Assembly: GCF_019042275.1 (NCBI RefSeq)
Contig: NZ_JAHQCW010000021.1
Span: forward strand, 34,884 to 98,883
Direction of reading: 5' to 3'
DNA: 64,000 nucleotides
DNA from: Diplocloster agilis
GTDB lineage: Bacteria; Bacillota; Clostridia; Lachnospirales; Lachnospiraceae
Below the pieces are notes generated by a model that worked only from the letters and a program-made list of their open reading frames with translations, did no database searches and was not told the origin of the DNA. The position numbers and the translations under genes were made by a program. Below are positions 34,398-43,328 of the stretch, piece after piece. How positions within the stretch are numbered: the stretch's first letter is position 1; every line of letters begins with the position of its first letter.

Positions 34398-35819
34398 ATG
34401 AAAAAGAAACTGATCTCATTGTTACTGGCCGGCGTCATGACCGTATCACTGTTAAGCGGGTGCGGAGGTTCCCCGGAAACGAAAGAACCGGCGGCCGCGG
34501 ATCAGGGCGGCAGCTCTGCCGCCTCAGGTGAGGACAAAACGGCGGAAGGCACGGTGGAGATTGACATGTGGGTGTTCGGCGGCTTGTCCGCGGAACCGGT
34601 GGTGTTCCAGGAGATGGCGGAACAGTTTAACGCCTCCCAGGATAAGGTACATGTAACCGTTACCGCTCAGGAGTGGGGAAGCCGTCAGGAAAAAATAGTC
34701 ACGGCTTATCAGGGCGGAAATGATACCGCTCCCGACCTGTATGCGTTTGGTCCCTGCATCGATGACTATGGCAAGAAATTAGGAATTATCTCTCCGCTGG
34801 AAGACGTGCTGCCGGATATCGCCGGTCAGGTAAAAGAGCTGATGCTTCCGGAAGTAGTGGAAGGAGTGGCTTCCCGTGACGGCAAACTGTGGACTATACC
34901 TGCCTGGGTCGACCTGTCCCCTTATATGATGTACAACATCGACGCTCTGAAAGCCATCGGCCGTGATGAGAATAATGTGCCGAAGACCTGGAGCGAGTTC
35001 AAAGAGGCCGCTATTGCCATGAAGGACGCGGGATATACCGGATATTCCGTTCCCTTGAGTATGGAGAATTACTCCGACGTAAACAATGAATTCAATTATT
35101 GGAACTGGCAGTTAGGCGGCGCGCCTATGAATGACGAAGCCACGGAAATGACCATGAACGACGAGCATGCGGTGACGACGGTGGAATTCCTCAAGTCCAT
35201 GTATGACGCCGGAACCTTTTCAGATAATGCGGCCAACGAGACTTATATGGACAGACACGAGCAGTTCTTTGGCGGCGCTATCGCGACAAACATCGGCTAT
35301 ACTTATATCAACGGTATTCTGACCGACATGGAAGTACCGGAAGACTTCAACTACATTATGGCGGATATGCCGGTGCCGGATGACGGCATGAAGATTGACC
35401 AGGATAAGGCATTTTACCGCATGGTCAGCTCGAATATGGAGATCAGCATCTCCTCTATCACGGACAAAGCGGATGCCTGCGGCGTATTCCTGCAGTATCT
35501 GATCGACAACAACTTCTGGCATAAATGGGTAACGGATGTCAAAGCGAGAGCGCCTATCGATATCGCTTCCTATGAAGATGAAGCGCTGAAAGCGGAAACC
35601 ATCGAAGTGCAGCCGGACCTGGTGAGAATGTATGAGGCTGGCACCCTGATGGAAGGTGTAAAGCCGAAACCCAGTTATGGCGGCGTGACCGAGATCCAGA
35701 CCACTATGGCAGAATATCTGATCGGTATTATCCAGGGGAAATATCCTTCGGTGCAGGAGGGACTGGATGAATTAAACGAAGCGTGCCAGGAGCTGCTGGA
35801 CGAATACAGCGAGGAATAG
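34398..35819 (+). CDS. Carbohydrate ABC transporter substrate-binding lipoprotein (family 1)
   Basis: Signal peptide with lipobox LSGC (Cys22), then a Gly/Ala/Ser/acidic linker and a maltose-binding-protein-like fold (IDMWVFGGLSAEPVVFQEMA, FNASQDKVHVTVTAQEWGSR, WVDLSPYMMYNIDALKAIG). 473 residues. AAAGGAGGAAG precedes the ATG. The gene is placed after its two permeases and before a terminator. It binds the carbohydrate at the outer face of the membrane. Confidence 0.88.
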   Translation: MKKKLISLLLAGVMTVSLLSGCGGSPETKEPAAADQGGSSAASGEDKTAEGTVEIDMWVFGGLSAEPVVFQEMAEQFNASQDKVHVTVTAQEWGSRQEKIVTAYQGGNDTAPDLYAFGPCIDDYGKKLGIISPLEDVLPDIAGQVKELMLPEVVEGVASRDGKLWTIPAWVDLSPYMMYNIDALKAIGRDENNVPKTWSEFKEAAIAMKDAGYTGYSVPLSMENYSDVNNEFNYWNWQLGGAPMNDEATEMTMNDEHAVTTVEFLKSMYDAGTFSDNAANETYMDRHEQFFGGAIATNIGYTYINGILTDMEVPEDFNYIMADMPVPDDGMKIDQDKAFYRMVSSNMEISISSITDKADACGVFLQYLIDNNFWHKWVTDVKARAPIDIASYEDEALKAETIEVQPDLVRMYEAGTLMEGVKPKPSYGGVTEIQTTMAEYLIGIIQGKYPSVQEGLDELNEACQELLDEYSEE

Positions 35820-35862
35820 ATCCGGCAGACGGTAAGGAAGGATAGAAGCGCCTGCCGTACGG

Positions 35863-35909
35863 GGCAGAGATCTGGAATGAGATATTTTCCTACGGATCTC
35901 TGCCTTTTT
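35863..35909 (+). terminator. Intrinsic terminator after the binding-protein gene
   Basis: GGCAGAGATC (35863-35872) pairs with GATCTCTGCC (35895-35904) and runs into TTTTTA. It separates the importer genes from the MFS and GH78 genes. Confidence 0.8.
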
Positions 35910-35958
35910 ATTCGATGAAATAAGCAGGCGATCAAGAGAAATCAGGAGATAAGAGATA

Positions 35959-37222
35959 GTGAACGGCAAATTCATCAGTAAAAAAGATATTAGAAACGTG
36001 GGCGCCGGCGCAAAATACATAAGCCTGTTCTACGGAGGCCTTCTGCTGCTGTGTACCGGTGTGATTTACTCCTGGTCGATATTTGTCGCGCCGTTGGAGA
36101 TTGAATTTGGCTGGAGCCGGTCGCAGACTTCCGCCGTTTTTGTGCTGTCCATGGCCGGCTACAATATCGGCAGTATTATCAGCGGAATCATGATCTGCAG
36201 GTATTCCCACCGGATTACGCTGTCCATATCCGCTCTTTTATTGCTGTTGGGCTTCCTGGGGGCATCCCGGCTCAGCTCATTGACGGAAATATATGTATTT
36301 TACGGATTGATGTGTGGCCTTGGAACCGGTATTGCCTATAATACGGTGGTGAGCACGGTGCTCGCTTGGTTCCCGGATGATACGGGTACGGTTTCCGGCC
36401 TTCTGCTGGCAGGCTACGGGATCAGCAGCTTCCTGCTGGGACCGGTAATCAACCGGATGCTGTATGAGGGGGCCGGCTGGCGGAGTACATTCAGCCGTAT
36501 GGGCTGGGTATTCTGTGTCCTGATGCTGGGCGCCTGCATATGGATCCGGAAGCCTGAGACAGCCCATGGATGCGCTAAGCATGGGAGAGGGGAAGGGATA
36601 GAGGTATCTCCCGGGCAAATGCTGCGCAGGCCATCCTTCTATCTGTTTTTTTGGCTGGCTGATCTGTATCGGTTCCATCGGCCTTGGAGTAATTGGAAGC
36701 GGAGCGGTACTTCCGCTTGAGATGGGAGTATCCCCGGCAAAAGCAGCCTGGACCGCCGGGGTCCTGAGCGTGGGAAATGCAGGCGGAAGGATTTTGTACG
36801 GCAGACTGTGTGACCGGAAGGGAAGAAGTTTTGGAATGGGCACAGCCTCCGCCAGTGTCGGTATCGCGTCACTTGGCCTTTTATCCGCGCAGCTGCTGGG
36901 AAACGGCGTGATCCTGACGGGGGCCTACCTGTTTACCGGGCTGGCATACGGAAGCCTGCCGGTTTTGATCACTTATTTTTGTACCAGGCAGTACGGAACC
37001 CGTTACCGCAGCATTAACCTTGGAATACTCAATGCCAATGGAATGGTAACCAGTGTCCTGGGCTCTTGGGGCGGCGGCGTCATCTACGAGAGGAACGGTT
37101 CCTATACGGCCGCTTTTTATGTTATGATAGAAATAAGCGTATGTGCTCTGGTTTTGTGGAAAATGTTGAACCAGGGGCTGCAAAAGGAGATTAAATATGG
37201 AACAGACAAAGATACCCTATGA
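35959..37222 (+). pseudogene. MFS transporter broken by a one-base frameshift
   Basis: The first part (GTG at 35959, SD AGGAGAT) encodes about 228 residues of a twelve-helix MFS carrier of the oxalate/formate-antiporter-like group, then leaves frame. The second part continues in the +1 frame to 37222. The break lies in a run of seven T at 36646-36652: with six T the helix would read SFYLFFGWLICIGSIGLG and the protein would be about 420 residues. The cause may be a real mutation, a slippage-based on/off switch or an assembly error. The 3' end overlaps the GH78-like gene by 26 bases. Confidence 0.8.
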
Positions 37223-39518
37223 TGGGAAAAAAATGACCGTGTTTCGAAATGGAATGATATACAGCAAAGAGGCGGAGGGTTTCCGGCTTCCCCGGGAGCA
37301 GAGAAAGTGGAAGGCGCAATGGATCTGGGCGCCGTCCGGGGCATATCCGGAGTACCAAAATTGTGATTATACCATGTTTCAACGAAAAGACGGTCCCTTT
37401 GCGGTTTTTGTGTTTCAGAAAAAAATGTGGTGCGGGGAAAAACCGGATCGGGCAGATTTGTATATAACGGCGGATTCTTCCTACAAAGTTTTTATAAATG
37501 GCCGGCCTGTGGGACGGGGGAGCGCGCAGCCGGGCGGGGATTACGCGAATTGTGAAAGCGTACCCTACAAATTTTATGAGAATTATAAGGTTCAGGATTT
37601 CCTTAGGGCAGGAGAAAATGTGATCACGGTTCGCGTGTGTCTGGGAGCGGTGGTACAGTCGGAGATCTCCTGCGGGCACGGCGGCCTGCTGGCTGAAATT
37701 ACGGACGGCAGGGAGAATGTGCTGACCGCCACCGATGACACCTGGAAATGCGTCCGGGACAGGGCTTACACAGCCCGGTCCTCCTGGGACGGCACGTATA
37801 CACTGGAAGAGGAGGATTGGGGATACCGGGACGAGACGTGGGATTGGGCGGAGGTGGTAAAGAAACAGGAACTATTTCCTCCTGTATACGCCACGCCGAT
37901 ACCGAATCTGATATATCTGGAGCAGAGGCCGGAAAAAGTGCTGAATCCTTTTGATCCCGGGGCTGAACGGGTTTTCTATAACACAGATGCGGACCGTATC
38001 CGGATTACAAAGGGGGCGCCTGTGACATTCTGGCTGGATTTCGGCAGGATCTGCGCTGCCTATTTTTTCTTAAATATCAAAGGCGGGAAAGGGACAAAAG
38101 CCGTGCTGCACATGCAGGAGTTTCCGGGAAAAGTAGAGCGGGACGGAACGACGGTGACACTGACTTTGGGGGATGAGCAGGCCGGTCTGGAAACACTCAG
38201 AATGCAGAGTATCCGATATGTGCAGATCACGCTTTCCAATGTCTGGCAGGACTGTGTGATCCATGCTGCGGGGATCAATATAAGCGCATACCCGTCCGAA
38301 TTAAAGGGCAGCTTCCAGTGCAGCGATCCGCTGCTGGAGAAAATCTATCTGGCCGGCTGCAGGACGAATCAGATCTGCCGGCAGACCTACCATATGGACT
38401 CCCCGATCCACCAGGAGCCTTTGGGATGTATGGGGGATTATATGATTGAGAGCCTGATGAATTATGTCACTTTCGGCGATCCCTATCTGACCAGATTCGA
38501 TATCCTGAAGATAGCCGCCTATCTGAAGGAGCGGGACTACCGGATGTTCCATCCCAGTTACTGCCTGTTGTATATCGGAATGATTCTGGACTACGCCATG
38601 TACTCGGGAGACTTGGAGCTGTTGTCCAAAACGGAAGAGACCATAGATGGAATTCTTCGCTTGTTCACCTCTTATCTGGGCGGGAACGGGCTGATAGAAA
38701 AGGCGCCTAACTATATGTTCATGGACTGGGTGGAGGACGGCGGTTTCAACAGGCATCACCCGCCGAAATGTATGGGGCAGGGGTATCTGACCGCTATGTT
38801 CGCCGGAGCTTTAGAGCGGGCGGTCTCGATTCTTCATTTGCTTGGCGGCAGGGAAGAGAAGATTAACGGGTATGAGAGATTGCGCCGCCAGGTTGCGGAG
38901 AGTATACACCGGGAACTGTGGGATGAGGAAAAACAGCTGTATGTGGACGGCCTGTATGACCCGGAGGCCCGGGAATCCACCAGATGGATGCCGGCGGATG
39001 TGGATCGGAGATTTTACAGTCAGCATATGAATACGCTTGCGGTACTTTACCATGTTATACCGAAGGAGAGAGAGCAGGAACTGATGGCGCGTGTGATGGA
39101 AGATCCCACGCTCAGCCAGGCGCAGCCTTATTTTATGCATTTTGTGTTTGAAGCGCTTCAGCAGACCGGGCTGTTTGAGACATACGGCCTAAAGCAGATC
39201 CGAAGGTGGGAAAGCCTGCTGGACGAAAATCCGGATGCCTTAAAAGAAGTGTGGTATGGATTTGACTGTGATTATTCCCATGCATGGGGAGGCACGCCGA
39301 CGTATCAGCTGCCCACCCGGATTCTGGGGGTGGTTCCGGCGGAACCGGGATTTGGCAAGATCCGGTTTCAGCCCTGTCTGCCGCCTGAGCTTACCTACGC
39401 GCGTGGAAGTATTCCGACGCCGAAAGGAGAGATCAGCGTGGAGCTGACCCGGTTCGAATCGGAAGTGAAAGTGCGGCTGGACCTGCCCGAAGGAGTAGGT
39501 ATAGCGGAGGGAAAATAG
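37197..39518 (+). CDS. GH78-like alpha-L-rhamnosidase (six-hairpin glycosidase)
   Basis: 773 residues without a signal peptide. N-terminal beta-domains (KWKAQWIWAPSG, RADLYITADSSYKVFINGRP) are followed by an (alpha/alpha)6 barrel (MDSPIHQEPLGCMGDYMIES, FMDWVEDGGF, GYLTAMFAGALERAVSIL) and a C-terminal beta domain (ILGVVPAEPGFGKIRFQPCL). This is the layout of bacterial GH78 enzymes. Acidic residues in the DSPIHQE and DWVEDGG segments are candidates for catalysis. AAAAGGAGAT precedes the ATG, inside the end of the MFS frame. Probably removes terminal L-rhamnose from imported glycosides. Confidence 0.75.
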   Translation: MEQTKIPYDGKKMTVFRNGMIYSKEAEGFRLPREQRKWKAQWIWAPSGAYPEYQNCDYTMFQRKDGPFAVFVFQKKMWCGEKPDRADLYITADSSYKVFINGRPVGRGSAQPGGDYANCESVPYKFYENYKVQDFLRAGENVITVRVCLGAVVQSEISCGHGGLLAEITDGRENVLTATDDTWKCVRDRAYTARSSWDGTYTLEEEDWGYRDETWDWAEVVKKQELFPPVYATPIPNLIYLEQRPEKVLNPFDPGAERVFYNTDADRIRITKGAPVTFWLDFGRICAAYFFLNIKGGKGTKAVLHMQEFPGKVERDGTTVTLTLGDEQAGLETLRMQSIRYVQITLSNVWQDCVIHAAGINISAYPSELKGSFQCSDPLLEKIYLAGCRTNQICRQTYHMDSPIHQEPLGCMGDYMIESLMNYVTFGDPYLTRFDILKIAAYLKERDYRMFHPSYCLLYIGMILDYAMYSGDLELLSKTEETIDGILRLFTSYLGGNGLIEKAPNYMFMDWVEDGGFNRHHPPKCMGQGYLTAMFAGALERAVSILHLLGGREEKINGYERLRRQVAESIHRELWDEEKQLYVDGLYDPEARESTRWMPADVDRRFYSQHMNTLAVLYHVIPKEREQELMARVMEDPTLSQAQPYFMHFVFEALQQTGLFETYGLKQIRRWESLLDENPDALKEVWYGFDCDYSHAWGGTPTYQLPTRILGVVPAEPGFGKIRFQPCLPPELTYARGSIPTPKGEISVELTRFESEVKVRLDLPEGVGIAEGK

Positions 39519-39545
39519 AGAGTATCCCTGAAACCGGCTGACAAG

Positions 39546-39727
39546 CGGTTCTTCCTCGAGTTTGGATATGGCCGCTGCTTTTGGCTGGAACCGGGACGGT
39601 ATCTGGGGCCTCCGGCCGCCAGGAGCTTCGTATGTCCGCTGCTTACAGCTTGGAACCGCGGGCGGTATACGGGGACGCTCCGGACGGCCGGGATCTTTTG
39701 TATCTCCCTGGGAGTGCGGAGGGCTAG
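39546..39727 (+). repeat. Partial palindromic element, copy 2 (left arm only, partly duplicated)
   Basis: Begins CGGTTCTTCCTCG like copy 3. The middle part of the left arm is present twice: a degraded version up to about 39625, then CGCTGCTTACAGCTTGGAACC onward to GGAGGGCTAGC. The core and right arm are missing. Its right edge is the truncation point of the LacI-type gene, which takes its TAG stop from the element. Confidence 0.75.
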
Positions 39728-40083
39728 CTTCCGTCGACAATATTGCGGTCTAACATGTCCAGGTACTCCTTCTCCCTGTCACTTGTCTTAACGGTGTTGC
39801 AGACCATCGTTTTATATCCGTATTTATACAGGGCGATCTCCACCTGCCGGATAAAGGACGCATAGAAGGGAGTCTGGAAATCAGGGATAATCACTCCTAT
39901 GATTCCTGATTTTTTCATGGAAAGATTCCTGGCGCGCTCATTAGGGATAAAATTCAGTTCCCGGATGGCCTCCTCGATTTTTTTCCTGGAATTTTCCGAT
40001 ACATAGCCTGTCCCGTTCATCATTCTGGATACGGTTGCTATCCCGACATCCGCTCTCTTAGCTACATCTTTTATCGTTGCCAT
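39724..40083 (-). pseudogene. Truncated LacI-family regulator
   Basis: Only 119 of the usual ~330 residues remain. The N-terminal helix-turn-helix (ATIKDVAKRADVGIATVSRM) and hinge helix region are intact, and the effector domain starts normally (SGIIGVIIPDFQTPFYASFI) but stops after MLDRNIVDGS. The TAG stop is the CTA of GGGCTAGC in the adjoining repeat element. SD AAGGAGG precedes the ATG at 40083. Without the effector domain it could at most bind DNA weakly; probably a pseudogene that once controlled the rhamnosidase operon. Confidence 0.8.
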
Positions 40084-40287
40084 AGCTGCAGACCTCCTTA
40101 GAGATATAGGCAATTTTATTATTTCTATCGTATCATATCTGATCCTCTTTGGGTATAAGTGAATGTATGAATCCGCAATTCCGAACCAGGATAAACCGGT
40201 ATAGATAGTTATCCGAAAAATATGACAGAGCGGAAAGAAAGATTCAGCCTGTGAAATCTATTTCATACACGCAAAGCTGTTTTTGTG

Positions 40288-40296
40288 TGTTATAAT
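40288..40296 (+). promoter_or_regulatory. Extended -10 promoter (TGTTATAAT) for the CPBP gene
   Basis: TGTTATAAT at 40288-40296 is a good extended -10. No strong -35 is evident. It lies about 50 bases before the CPBP protease start. Confidence 0.45.
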
Positions 40297-40344
40297 AAAA
40301 AACGGCAATAGCTATTCTTGAGAAATTATAAGGAGACGCATAAG

Positions 40345-41244
40345 ATGATGAAAAAAATAGGTAATTTTCTACTGGCCCTGGTACCGGCCGTGTCTATGAT
40401 AGTTCTTGAACTGCTGGTGGAGGTAGTGGTGATCCTGGGTATCATGTTTATGGAATTGATATCTGCGAATGCAAAAGGGATGCCGATGTCATTGACTGAT
40501 ATATTGAATTCACTGCCACAGATGGTAATGGATCACTACATGCTGCTTTTGATTATGATACAGATCAGCTGGATGGTCGGGTTCGGGCTGTGGTACTATT
40601 TCGGATTTGTGCGGAAAAAAGAGCGGTTGAAGCTTGCGCAGGTTTTCAGCGTGAGATCTTTTTCGGCGGAGATCTGTCTGGCAGTCGGATTTTATTTTAT
40701 CATTACACTTTATCTATCGTTTGCAGGATTCGCGTTTCCGAATTTAATGGAAGATTATAATTTATTGATGGAGCAGACCGGTATCGCTGACAGAACTGTT
40801 CTCTCAACCATCTCAACAATTGTATTTGCTCCGATCTGTGAGGAAGTGATATTTCGGGGTCTAACCTATAAGTTTGCCAGAAGAGCAGGTTTGAATTTCC
40901 TGCTGGCCAATATCTTACAGGCGCTGCTCTTTGGAATTATACATATGAATTGGATACAGGGGACGTATGCCTTCTGTCTGGGTTTGCTCTTGGGATTCGT
41001 CAACGAGCGTTATCATTCCCTGTACGCAGCGGTTTTGCTGCATGCGCTGTTCAACTTCTGTGGAACCTATCTTGCGGAGGCGCTTGGTTTCCTGCCGGAT
41101 GTTCCTGGTGTGTATGCGGGAATGGCGACCGTAGGCGTTATTTTGGTCGGTATTTCCTGGTATCTGCTTAAAAAAGAGAAAAGCGTAAAGATGGAGAGAG
41201 CGGCAGCCGGGAGGATAACAGACGGCGATAATATGAATTTTTGA
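40345..41244 (+). CDS. CPBP-family intramembrane metalloprotease (CAAX protease-like)
   Basis: 299 residues with about eight hydrophobic segments. FAPICEEVIFRGLTYKFARR carries the glutamate pair of the CPBP motif EExxxR. FGIIHMNWIQG gives a histidine of motif two, and VLLHALFNFCGTYLA the later histidine motif. AAGGAGACG lies before the ATG at 40345, which is preferred to a TTG at 40318. Family members act as membrane proteases or bacteriocin self-immunity proteins; no bacteriocin gene is visible here. Confidence 0.85.
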   Translation: MMKKIGNFLLALVPAVSMIVLELLVEVVVILGIMFMELISANAKGMPMSLTDILNSLPQMVMDHYMLLLIMIQISWMVGFGLWYYFGFVRKKERLKLAQVFSVRSFSAEICLAVGFYFIITLYLSFAGFAFPNLMEDYNLLMEQTGIADRTVLSTISTIVFAPICEEVIFRGLTYKFARRAGLNFLLANILQALLFGIIHMNWIQGTYAFCLGLLLGFVNERYHSLYAAVLLHALFNFCGTYLAEALGFLPDVPGVYAGMATVGVILVGISWYLLKKEKSVKMERAAAGRITDGDNMNF

Positions 41245-41344
41245 GTTTCGGTTTTGGAAGCGGAGGGAACTAGATAGTCCTGAGCAGGGGAGACTTGGAC
41301 TTACTCATCATCTCCCTTAAACGAAAGCTTATGAGCTGGGCGTG

Positions 41345-41379
41345 GCCGTAGGGTAGAAATACCTTGCGGCTTATTTTTT
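41345..41379 (+). terminator. Intrinsic terminator after the CPBP gene
   Basis: GCCGTAGGGTA pairs (with GU pairs) with TACCTTGCGGC around a GAAA loop, then TTATTTTTT. About 100 bases after the stop. A second stem (GGGAGA/TCTCCC, 41288-41327) lies just before it. Confidence 0.7.
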
Positions 41380-41510
41380 CTGTTTTCAGCTATTCTATCA
41401 TATGCTAAAATGAAAATGTTAGGAATGGAAAACAGTGTATTTAGATGATGATCCGGTATCGGAGAAATAAATGGATAAAAGAAGTAACCAGAGTATAATA
41501 GGAGGCCATA

Positions 41511-42440
41511 ATGGAAAATGTGATTCAGATTTGTAACACAATTCTGCCGGTGATTTTGATGCTGGCCATCGGTATGATCTGCCGGCAGACCAAGCTGTTA
41601 AGCAGAGAAGGAATTCGCGCACTAAAAAGTGTGGTAGTAAATATTACTTTGCCGGCGGTTATGGTAAATGCTTTTGCTGCCATGGATTATTCTGGAAAAA
41701 ATATTATTTTGACCCTGATGATGTTTGGAATTTGTATTTTAGCATGGGTACTGGGCAAGGTTTTTCAGACCGTGTTCCATATGGAGTCCCGGTTTATACC
41801 ATTTTTAACTACAGGTTTTGAAGCAGGTATGCTGGGATATGCTCTGTTTATGCTGCTATATGGTTCCGACCGGATCAGTGATTTTGCCAGTATTGACTTA
41901 GGGCAGGTGCTTTTTGTATTTACCTTATATAAAATTTTATTGGGCATGAACGGTCAGGAACAGATCTCTGCAAAAAAGCTGGCGGCAGAAATGTTTCGGT
42001 CACCAACGGTAATTGCTATTTTGGCCGGGGTGCTCTTAGGAGCGACAGGGATATATGATCTGATGGCCGGGGCTGGAATTAGCAGTATGCTAGATGCCTG
42101 TACCAGCTTTGTCAGTGCGCCGACCAGCGCCATCATTTTGCTCACCATCGGGTACGACTTAGTATTAGACCATATTCCATGGCTGGCGGTAGGAAAAGTA
42201 ACGGTAATCCGTATTGTGATTATGGCAGCGCTGAGGGTGCTGGCCGGATTTATGGTACGTCTTGCCGGAATGGGAGACAGTCTGGATATGGCGCTTAATG
42301 TGATGCTGATTTTACCGCCGCCTTATGTACTTCCGGTATTTGCAGATGATGAAAAACAAAGAGAATATGTTTCCTCCTCTTTATCCGTGATGACTTTAAC
42401 GACCATTTTGGGCTTCATTGTATTAGCCATTTTTATGTAA
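41511..42440 (+). CDS. AEC-family transporter (auxin efflux carrier type)
   Basis: 309 residues with about ten hydrophobic segments. LMLAIGMICRQTKLLSREGI near the N-terminus, FMLLYGSDRISDFASID, FRSPTVIAILAGVLLGATG, APTSAIILLTIGYDL and LMLILPPPYVLPVFADDE fit the AEC/MleP family, which moves malate, other organic acids or auxin-like compounds. AGGAGGCC precedes the ATG. It is monocistronic and followed by a hairpin. Substrate unknown. Confidence 0.85.
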   Translation: MENVIQICNTILPVILMLAIGMICRQTKLLSREGIRALKSVVVNITLPAVMVNAFAAMDYSGKNIILTLMMFGICILAWVLGKVFQTVFHMESRFIPFLTTGFEAGMLGYALFMLLYGSDRISDFASIDLGQVLFVFTLYKILLGMNGQEQISAKKLAAEMFRSPTVIAILAGVLLGATGIYDLMAGAGISSMLDACTSFVSAPTSAIILLTIGYDLVLDHIPWLAVGKVTVIRIVIMAALRVLAGFMVRLAGMGDSLDMALNVMLILPPPYVLPVFADDEKQREYVSSSLSVMTLTTILGFIVLAIFM

Positions 42441-42494
42441 AACAGCGTAACTGCAGGAATATTACGGTCTAAAAGTAAACGACGGCAAAAAAAT

Positions 42495-42541
42495 AAGAAG
42501 ATTCTATGGTTGAAAAGTATGTCATACCATAGAATCTTCTT
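42495..42541. terminator. 16-bp perfect hairpin, terminator-like
   Basis: AAGAAGATTCTATGGT (42495-42510) pairs perfectly with 42526-42541. It lies between the convergent AEC and coiled-coil genes. Only a weak T-tract follows (TAATTCATTT). Confidence 0.6.
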
Positions 42542-42615
42542 AATTCATTTGGGAAGAAACTTAAAACCGGTATTAACCGGCAGCTTTTTAGATACACCCT
42601 AAGTGTGTTCTAGTG

Positions 42616-43068
42616 TTATGCCAATTTCAATGCGGCGATCTCGTTGTCGTGACGATTTAAACGGATACTGTGCATCTCAATCAAGCTTTCCGCATTTTGG
42701 GCGGTGCTGGTAGCCTGTATCATTTTCCGGTAAAGATCCAAATGACCTTCTGCCACTATCTGAATATTCCGATTCGTTTCGTTTTCCAGGGTCATCTTTA
42801 AAAGAGTGACATCACGGGAAAGTGTTTTCACATCGGTTTGAAGAGTGCAGAGGCTTTGGTCAATCTCAAAGACATTGTCATTGAGCACGGAGACGTTGGA
42901 CTCCAGCCTGAAAACATTTGACTTAAGCTCGTTGACCTCAGACTTAAGCTCAGTGAACCCAGACTTAAGCTCGGTGACATCACACTTAAGCTCAGTGACA
43001 TCAGTTTTCAGATCGGTAATTGCGGACAGAATCAAATCCAGTTTTTCGTTATCTGCTATTTTAGCCAT
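42616..43068 (-). CDS. Coiled-coil heptad-repeat protein of unknown function (150 aa)
   Basis: Residues ~18-95 form continuous heptads, including near-identical units VTELK and VNELKS repeated every seven residues. The DNA behind four of them repeats every 21 bases (CTTAAGCTC at 42922, 42943, 42964 and 42985). A non-repetitive C-terminal ~55 residues (EGHLDLYRKMIQATSTAQNA and a second short helix) follows. There is no signal peptide or membrane segment, so it is cytoplasmic and probably a trimeric or dimeric rod. GAAAGGAG directly abuts the ATG, an unusually short spacing. Function unknown. Confidence 0.65.
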   Translation of the reverse strand: MAKIADNEKLDLILSAITDLKTDVTELKCDVTELKSGFTELKSEVNELKSNVFRLESNVSVLNDNVFEIDQSLCTLQTDVKTLSRDVTLLKMTLENETNRNIQIVAEGHLDLYRKMIQATSTAQNAESLIEMHSIRLNRHDNEIAALKLA

Positions 43069-43328
43069 CTCCTTTCTACATTCTCCAATCGCGTACTTTT
43101 ATTATATAGGATTAGGGACTAAAAGTCTTGTACAAACTTTTTTTCTCTGTTTTGAACAAATAATTTCGGTTATTTCCAAATCCTAATAAGAGTTGGTGAA
43201 AGAAAACGTTGGTATAGAAAGGAGATTAAGCCTGGTAATTATTCCCAATACACTGTCTGCAATACAGATTTCATTTTTATTTTATGCCGATAATGTAATA
43301 TAGAAGTACAGAGATTCTCTGGGACCTG

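Noticed and set aside
42900..43010. CRISPR array suggested by regular 21-base repeats
   Set aside because: The repeats are continuous without spacers and encode heptads of a coiled coil in frame.
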